A stretch of 64,000 bases of DNA from contig CALEHQ010000043.1 in the NCBI GenBank assembly GCA_937876315.1, forward strand, positions 1 to 64,000, in the 5' to 3' direction. The DNA comes from an uncultured Actinomycetes bacterium (lineage in GTDB: Bacteria; Actinomycetota; Acidimicrobiia; Acidimicrobiales; Acidimicrobilacustridaceae). The notes under the pieces were generated by a model. It was not told the origin of the DNA. It saw only the letters and a list, made by a program, of their open reading frames with translations, and searched no databases. The position numbers and the translations under genes were made by a program. This document shows positions 59,494 to 64,000 of the stretch, piece after piece (position 1 is the stretch's first letter; every line of letters begins with the position of its first letter).

Positions 59494-61313
59494 GATGGCA
59501 ACCCGCTTGTATCGGCGTCGGCCACTTCGTGATCGATATCTTCAGCCATTGATTCCCGATCGACGTACGCGTGCACGAGGCGGGCGTAGTCAGGATTGTT
59601 CCTCAAAAGCTCCTGATGCGAACCAGTTGCAATAATGCGGCCTTCATCGAGGAACACCACTTCAGCGGCAAGTTCAATGGTTGAGACTCGGTGAGCAACC
59701 ACCAAGGTGGTTGTTTCCAATGAGGTGCGTAGATCGCGCAGAATCGCCGACTCAATGACCGGATCAACGGCGCTCGTGGCATCGTCGAGAATGAGGACAC
59801 GCGGGCCGCGCAACAGTGCACGAGTCAGCGCGAGCCGCTGACGTTGACCGCCCGAAAGCGTCACACCCCGCTCCCCCACGACGGTGTCCCAGCCGTTGGG
59901 CAAACGATGCACAAACGCACTTGCATGAGCGATTGACGCAGCCCGCTCCAGTTCCCCTTCATCGATCGGATCGCCGAGCGTGACGTTTTCTCGGACGGTG
60001 TCGGCAAACAGGAAGGTTTCCTGGAAGACAAGTGCAACTTCGGAACGCACCGCAACAGGGTCGAACTCCCGAAGATCCACACCATCGATTGCCACAATGC
60101 CGCCGTCGGGGTCAACAAGACGAGGAATCAGTTCGCACAATGTGGACTTGCCCGAACCAGTCGCGCCCACAAGCGCGACAATTGAACCAGCGGCGATGGT
60201 GAAATTCAGACCATCGAGCACCGGCGGATCGTCGCCATAACGAAACGAAACATCAGCAAAAGAGACTGAGAGTGGGCCATCGGCGACTACCGGCGGATGA
60301 TTGGTCGAAGCGCCTGGCTCGTGAGGTGCTGCGAGCACCTTGTCGAGCCGAGCGCTCACGACCACAGATCGGGGAAGTTCCTGGAGGAAGTAACCAAAAA
60401 CGCGCATAGGAAATGCGAGTAGCCCAAACAGCGCCGCCGCCTGCACGATATCCCCGGTGTTGAGACGACCAATCGACACCTGCCAAGAACCAATGAGCAA
60501 CAACGCGATAATGCCGAGATTCGGCAACGCTTCAATCATCGGTTCGAACACCGCACGAATGCGTCCGAGCCCAACGCGGGCGGCACGGAGTTCATCCGCA
60601 GCGCCTTCAAGCCGTTCGACTTCCTCGTCTTCGCGACCGAGTGTCTTCACGACAAGAACACCGTCAAAGGACTCGTGCGCAATCCGGCTGACCTGACCAA
60701 CTCGTTCTTGAACCACACCCAACGGCTTTTCTGCCCGGGTGGTGTACATCCGATTAATAATCGCCAGCAGTGGGAACAGCACCACTGCCACCAACATCAA
60801 GAGCCAATCAACCGTCGCCAAGCTGATAATCGCAAAAACCACGAGCGTTACGACACCAATGCTGAACGGGAGTGGATTAATGACTTCGCTTGACGCAACG
60901 ATGTCAGCATCAGCATGGGCCAACAACTCACCAGTCGGAGTTTCACGGTGATACTTGAGCGGTACCGAGAGGTAGGTATCGGCCAGCTTGCGACGCCAAT
61001 CTCGCTGCGTCCGATACGTCAGAAGTGCAGCGAAATAGCGGCGCAGAATAATTGTCGATGCACGAAGCAGTCCCACCAGCAACAGAGCCAGACCCGTGTA
61101 CCAAACGGCTTTGCCTTCAGGTCGACCGGATTCAAAGGTGGGGACGATCACATTGTTTGTGATGCGTCCAAGGATGATCGTGGTGCCGACAGCAGCACCC
61201 GCGTAAATCGCGGCGCCAAAAATCGAGATAATGAATGGGACAGGGTGAGCCTTGACATAGCGCGTCAGGAGCCGCGCGCCGCGACGGAAGAGCCCGGGGA
61301 CACCTGCGGCCAT
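59490..61313 (-). CDS. ABC exporter half-transporter with altered Walker B
   Basis: A 607-aa fused TMD-NBD protein. Six predicted helices, then Walker A VGATGSGKST, signature LSGGQRQRLALTRA, Walker B VLILDDATSAVDP with Asp in place of the catalytic Glu, and H-loop VAHRVST. The next gene overlaps its stop by ATGA and supplies a normal Glu and a changed signature, fitting an asymmetric heterodimer like TM287/288 or BmrCD. It lies 6 nt after metF. Confidence 0.9.
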   Translation of the reverse strand: MAAGVPGLFRRGARLLTRYVKAHPVPFIISIFGAAIYAGAAVGTTIILGRITNNVIVPTFESGRPEGKAVWYTGLALLLVGLLRASTIILRRYFAALLTYRTQRDWRRKLADTYLSVPLKYHRETPTGELLAHADADIVASSEVINPLPFSIGVVTLVVFAIISLATVDWLLMLVAVVLFPLLAIINRMYTTRAEKPLGVVQERVGQVSRIAHESFDGVLVVKTLGREDEEVERLEGAADELRAARVGLGRIRAVFEPMIEALPNLGIIALLLIGSWQVSIGRLNTGDIVQAAALFGLLAFPMRVFGYFLQELPRSVVVSARLDKVLAAPHEPGASTNHPPVVADGPLSVSFADVSFRYGDDPPVLDGLNFTIAAGSIVALVGATGSGKSTLCELIPRLVDPDGGIVAIDGVDLREFDPVAVRSEVALVFQETFLFADTVRENVTLGDPIDEGELERAASIAHASAFVHRLPNGWDTVVGERGVTLSGGQRQRLALTRALLRGPRVLILDDATSAVDPVIESAILRDLRTSLETTTLVVAHRVSTIELAAEVVFLDEGRIIATGSHQELLRNNPDYARLVHAYVDRESMAEDIDHEVADADTSGLPS

Positions 61314-61319
61314 CAGTGG

Positions 61320-62201
61320 TTATGCGCCAGCAGACGAAGCGTCGCCGAGACCGAGATTCGCAGCGATCTCGCGCGTCGCCGTTGAACGATTAAGTGTGTA
61401 GAAGTGCAGACCTGGCGCACCTTCGTCGAGCAGGCGCTGACACAGTTCGCTGGCCAACTCGACGCCCAACGCACGGACTGCGTCGCCATCTTCAGCAATC
61501 GCATCAAATCGAGCAGCCAAGTGCGGCGGGAATGCAGCGCCAGCGAGTTGAGCGAACCGAACGACCTGTGCGGCGTTGGTGACCGGCATGATGCCAGGCA
61601 ATACGGGTTTGTCGCAGCCAAACGCAGACAGACCTTCGACAAGACGCAAATACGGTTCAGCTTCAAAGAAGAACTGGGTGATAGCGAAATCGGCCGCGTT
61701 TAACTTGTCGGCCAATCGACGGCGATCAGAATAGAGGTCTTCCGAACGCGGATGGCCCTCGGGATGAGCGGCAACACCAATCGAGAAGCCGCTCTTTTCC
61801 TTAATGAGTTCGACCAATTCCATGGCGTACTCAAAATCGCTTTTGGCAACAACTCCATTGTCGTCGACAATTGGATCGCCAGCGAGCGCAAGGATGTTCG
61901 CAACACCTGCGGCCTTGTATTCATTGAGCAATGAGTCGAGCTGCGCACGCGTGTGGCCGACGCATGTGAGATGCGCCATGGCAGTGATGCCGATATTGCG
62001 CTCAATGTTGATGACAACGTCGCGAGTGCGTTCACGAGTGGAACCACCAGCGCCATAGGTCACCGAAACAAAGGAAGGGTCAAGCGGCGTGAGGTCGGCA
62101 ATGGTTTCTTCAAGCGCACGCGCTGCATCATCGGTTTTTGGCGGGAAGAACTCAAACGAACATGTCCGGCCCGCGGCAAGAAGATCGGAGATATAGGTCA
62201 T
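61320..62201 (-). CDS. metF: 5,10-methylenetetrahydrofolate reductase
   Basis: A 293-aa MetF that reduces methylene-THF to methyl-THF for methionine synthesis. Family motifs: CSFEFFPPKTDDA with the catalytic Glu, FVSVTYGAGGSTRERT, HLTCVGHTRAQLDSLL and ILALAGDP. TIM-barrel FAD enzyme of normal length. It begins 2 nt after the folD stop, so the two are co-transcribed, and two ABC genes follow. Confidence 0.94.
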   Translation of the reverse strand: MTYISDLLAAGRTCSFEFFPPKTDDAARALEETIADLTPLDPSFVSVTYGAGGSTRERTRDVVINIERNIGITAMAHLTCVGHTRAQLDSLLNEYKAAGVANILALAGDPIVDDNGVVAKSDFEYAMELVELIKEKSGFSIGVAAHPEGHPRSEDLYSDRRRLADKLNAADFAITQFFFEAEPYLRLVEGLSAFGCDKPVLPGIMPVTNAAQVVRFAQLAGAAFPPHLAARFDAIAEDGDAVRALGVELASELCQRLLDEGAPGLHFYTLNRSTATREIAANLGLGDASSAGA

Positions 62202-62203
62202 GG

Positions 62204-63067
62204 TCAGCCCCGCTCCACTCGACGTTCAGCGGCCTCGACGGTATTGACCAGCAACATGGCACGAGTCATGGGGCCGACACCGCCGATACGTGGCGATAAC
62301 CAACCAGCAACTTCAGCAACCTCGTCGGCCACATCGGAAACGAGTTTCTTTCCTTCAAACGAAACGCCAGCAGCAACTACCGCAGCGCCGGGCTTCACCA
62401 TGTCGTGCGTGATGAGTCCCGGCGAACCAGCCGCAGCGATGATGATGTCTGCTTCACGCGTGTACGCGCCGACGTCGGCAACACCGGTGTGCACAACAGT
62501 GACCGCAGCGTTGGCGTTCGGTCGCTTAAGTGTGAGCAAATTAGCGAGCGGCCGACCGATGGTGAGACCGCGACCGACAATGACAACATGACGTCCTTCG
62601 ATCTGCACGCCGTAATGCGCAAGCAACGCCTGGATGCCAGCCGGCGTACATGGCAGCGGGCCATCGACACCCTGCACGAGATGGCCGAGATTGACTGGAT
62701 GTAATCCGTCGACATCCTTGGCCGGATCAACTTCGAGCAGCGCACCTTCGAAATCGAGATGCTTCGGGAACGGGTACTGCATGAGATAGGCATCGACAGC
62801 TGGGTCGGCATTGAACCGAGCGATGACGTCGAGAACGTCCTGCTGGGTGGCATCAGATGGCAAATGGGCGTGATGCGAGGTAATGCCAAGAGCCTCGCAA
62901 TCGCGGTGCTTCATCGAGACGTAGTTGGCCGACGGGCCATCGTCGCCGACCAAAACCGTGCCGAGACCCGGGGTGATGCCCCGTTCAATGAGGGCCTGGA
63001 CCCGACCGGCCAGATCGGCCTTGATCCCGGCTGCCACGAGTTCACCATCGAGCACCTGCGCAGTCAT
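62204..63067 (-). CDS. folD: Bifunctional methylene-THF dehydrogenase/cyclohydrolase FolD
   Basis: A 287-aa FolD interconverting methylene-THF and formyl-THF. Family motifs: PGLGTVLVGDDGPSANYVSM with catalytic-Lys region KHRDCEALGI, VDAYLMQYPFPKHLD, DVDGLHPVNLG, and GRGLTIGRPLANLL. It precedes metF by 2 nt. Its ATG start lies 38 nt from the divergent tRNA-dihydrouridine synthase gene. Confidence 0.95.
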   Translation of the reverse strand: MTAQVLDGELVAAGIKADLAGRVQALIERGITPGLGTVLVGDDGPSANYVSMKHRDCEALGITSHHAHLPSDATQQDVLDVIARFNADPAVDAYLMQYPFPKHLDFEGALLEVDPAKDVDGLHPVNLGHLVQGVDGPLPCTPAGIQALLAHYGVQIEGRHVVIVGRGLTIGRPLANLLTLKRPNANAAVTVVHTGVADVGAYTREADIIIAAAGSPGLITHDMVKPGAAVVAAGVSFEGKKLVSDVADEVAEVAGWLSPRIGGVGPMTRAMLLVNTVEAAERRVERG

Positions 63068-63105
63068 AGAGGTGACCCTACCGGGCCTCGCTAGCGTGAA
63101 GGTTC

Positions 63106-64000
63106 GTGCAGCGCTCTCTCACCATCGGCCCCCTGACAGTCGACCCGCCCGTCGTGCTCGCGCCGATGGCCGGCGTTACCAACAGCGCCTTCCGTCGCTT
63201 GTGCCGCCGCTATGGGGCCGGGCTCTACGTCAGCGAAATGGTGAATGCCCGAGGCCTGCTCGAAGGGGGCGAGAAGAGTTGGCAGTTAGCCTCGTTCGCT
63301 CCCGACGAATCTCCCCGATCGCTCCAGCTCTATGGCACCGACCCGGCGGTAGTGGCCGAGGCGGTTCGGCGTCTGATCAACGAAGGCCATGTCGACCACC
63401 TCGATTTCAACTTCGGTTGCCCCGCCCCCAAGGTCATGCGCCACGGCGGCGGAGCAGCCGTGCCCACCCGGCCGCGCCTATTGGCCGCGATCATCTCTGC
63501 CGCGGTTGAAGCCGCCGACGCCGCTTCCGGTGGAACCGTGCCGGTCACAGTAAAGATGCGCATGGGTCTCGACGACGAACGCCTCACGTACCTCGAGGCC
63601 GGTCGCATCGCTGCCGACAGTGGAGCAAAAGCGGTTGCGCTGCATTCGCGCACCGCTCGACAGCGTTACTCCGGCCGTGCCCATTGGGACGCAATCACGG
63701 CGCTCGTTGAAGCAGTTCCCGATGTTCCCGTTCTCGGCAACGGCGATATTTGGACCGCTGAGGATGCGATCTTAATGATGGAACAAACTGGTTGTGCCGG
63801 TGTCGTCGTTGGTCGCGCTTGTTTGGGTCGGCCTTGGTTCTTCGGCCAACTCGCAGATGTGTTCGCCGGTCGACCCGTACGACCCGAACCCCCGCTGGGC
63901 GAAGTAGCGATTATCGCGGCCGAACACGCACGCCTCTTAGCGGAATCAGTGGGCGAACGTCGAGCCATGTTGATGATGCGCAAACACCTCGGTTGGTATC
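63106..64000 (+). CDS. dusB: tRNA-dihydrouridine synthase, 3' end outside window
   Basis: About 298 residues of a Dus flavoenzyme that reduces uridine in tRNA. The start is GTG 63106 with GAAGG just upstream. Motifs: APMAGVTNSAFRRLC, YVSEMVNARGL, catalytic Cys in NFGCPAPKVMRHGGGAAV, KMRMGLDD, LHSRTARQRYSGRA and NGDIWTAEDA. The frame is open to the right edge. Dus family class is probably DusB-like; the site modified cannot be read. Divergent from folD. Confidence 0.9.
   Translation, partial: MQRSLTIGPLTVDPPVVLAPMAGVTNSAFRRLCRRYGAGLYVSEMVNARGLLEGGEKSWQLASFAPDESPRSLQLYGTDPAVVAEAVRRLINEGHVDHLDFNFGCPAPKVMRHGGGAAVPTRPRLLAAIISAAVEAADAASGGTVPVTVKMRMGLDDERLTYLEAGRIAADSGAKAVALHSRTARQRYSGRAHWDAITALVEAVPDVPVLGNGDIWTAEDAILMMEQTGCAGVVVGRACLGRPWFFGQLADVFAGRPVRPEPPLGEVAIIAAEHARLLAESVGERRAMLMMRKHLGWY

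Noticed and set aside
1-64000. tRNA, rRNA, riboswitch, insertion sequence or integrase
   Set aside because: None was visible by eye on either strand; a covariance-model scan would be needed to exclude small RNAs.

Overview
The window looks like a chromosomal stretch of a moderately GC-rich actinobacterium, most likely class Acidimicrobiia. Actinobacterial markers are two WhiB regulators, a SenX3/RegX3-type phosphate two-component system, a UPF0182 membrane protein, a DivIVA-domain protein, an IclR regulator and a DUF2342-type hydrolase. The Acidimicrobiia hint comes from the secreted protein at the left edge, with its SCVSATECVAVGY motif, and from the density of SDR, DUF1214, sulfotransferase, CoA-transferase and amidohydrolase genes. 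I saw no rRNA, tRNA, CRISPR array, insertion sequence or integrase. The layout is compact: many convergent pairs are 0-17 nt apart or overlap, and operons often use ATGA stop/start overlaps.

Region by region. (1) 1-12952 is catabolic and lipid-like: a secreted protein (cut), a sulfotransferase, two SDRs, a DUF1214 protein, an acyl-CoA synthetase, an alpha/beta hydrolase, then a tight operon of a double-domain CaiB/BaiF CoA-transferase, a DUF35 OB-fold protein, a Cys-less thiolase-like protein, an amidohydrolase and a TetR regulator. (2) 12961-27004 is cell envelope and proteostasis: UPF0182, a DivIVA/coiled-coil protein with a C-terminal phage-MuF-like domain, a PDZ-Lon protease, a HEAT protein, MreB, MoaE, a degenerate HtrA, an epimerase-like protein, a DUF2342-type protein and an MFS protein. 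(3) 27047-34374 is one phosphate operon read leftward: pstS-pstC-pstA-pstB-phoU-phoU-senX3-regX3, with a Pho-box-like direct repeat upstream. (4) 34514-36592 is an arsenic cluster: arsR diverging from arsI, an aquaporin and arsC. (5) 36604-46625 holds NUDIX, ppk, two whiB genes, a formiminotransferase, a VWA protein and its AAA+ partner, a GH1-like protein and rpiA. (6) 46834-52996 is central carbon: sdhCAB, a D-2-hydroxyacid dehydrogenase, an SCP2 protein and mdh. (7) 53073-64000 holds two SDRs divergent from an IclR regulator, a small-protein/nucleotidyltransferase pair, an HSL-type hydrolase, and a leftward folD-metF-ABC-ABC string divergent from a tRNA-dihydrouridine synthase that runs off the end.

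Working together, the phosphate operon with ppk makes a phosphate uptake, sensing and storage block. sdhCAB and mdh serve the TCA cycle; folD, metF and the formiminotransferase serve one-carbon folate metabolism. The arsenic genes suggest arsenate reduction followed by channel-mediated arsenite efflux, plus organoarsenical demethylation, with no ArsB or Acr3 pump in view. The items most worth a second look are the DivIVA-MuF fusion, several proteins that keep a known enzyme fold but lack catalytic residues (HtrA-like, GH1-like, an SDR, both halves of the CoA-transferase), and the ars cluster. Functions are read from sequence motifs only; no database search was possible.
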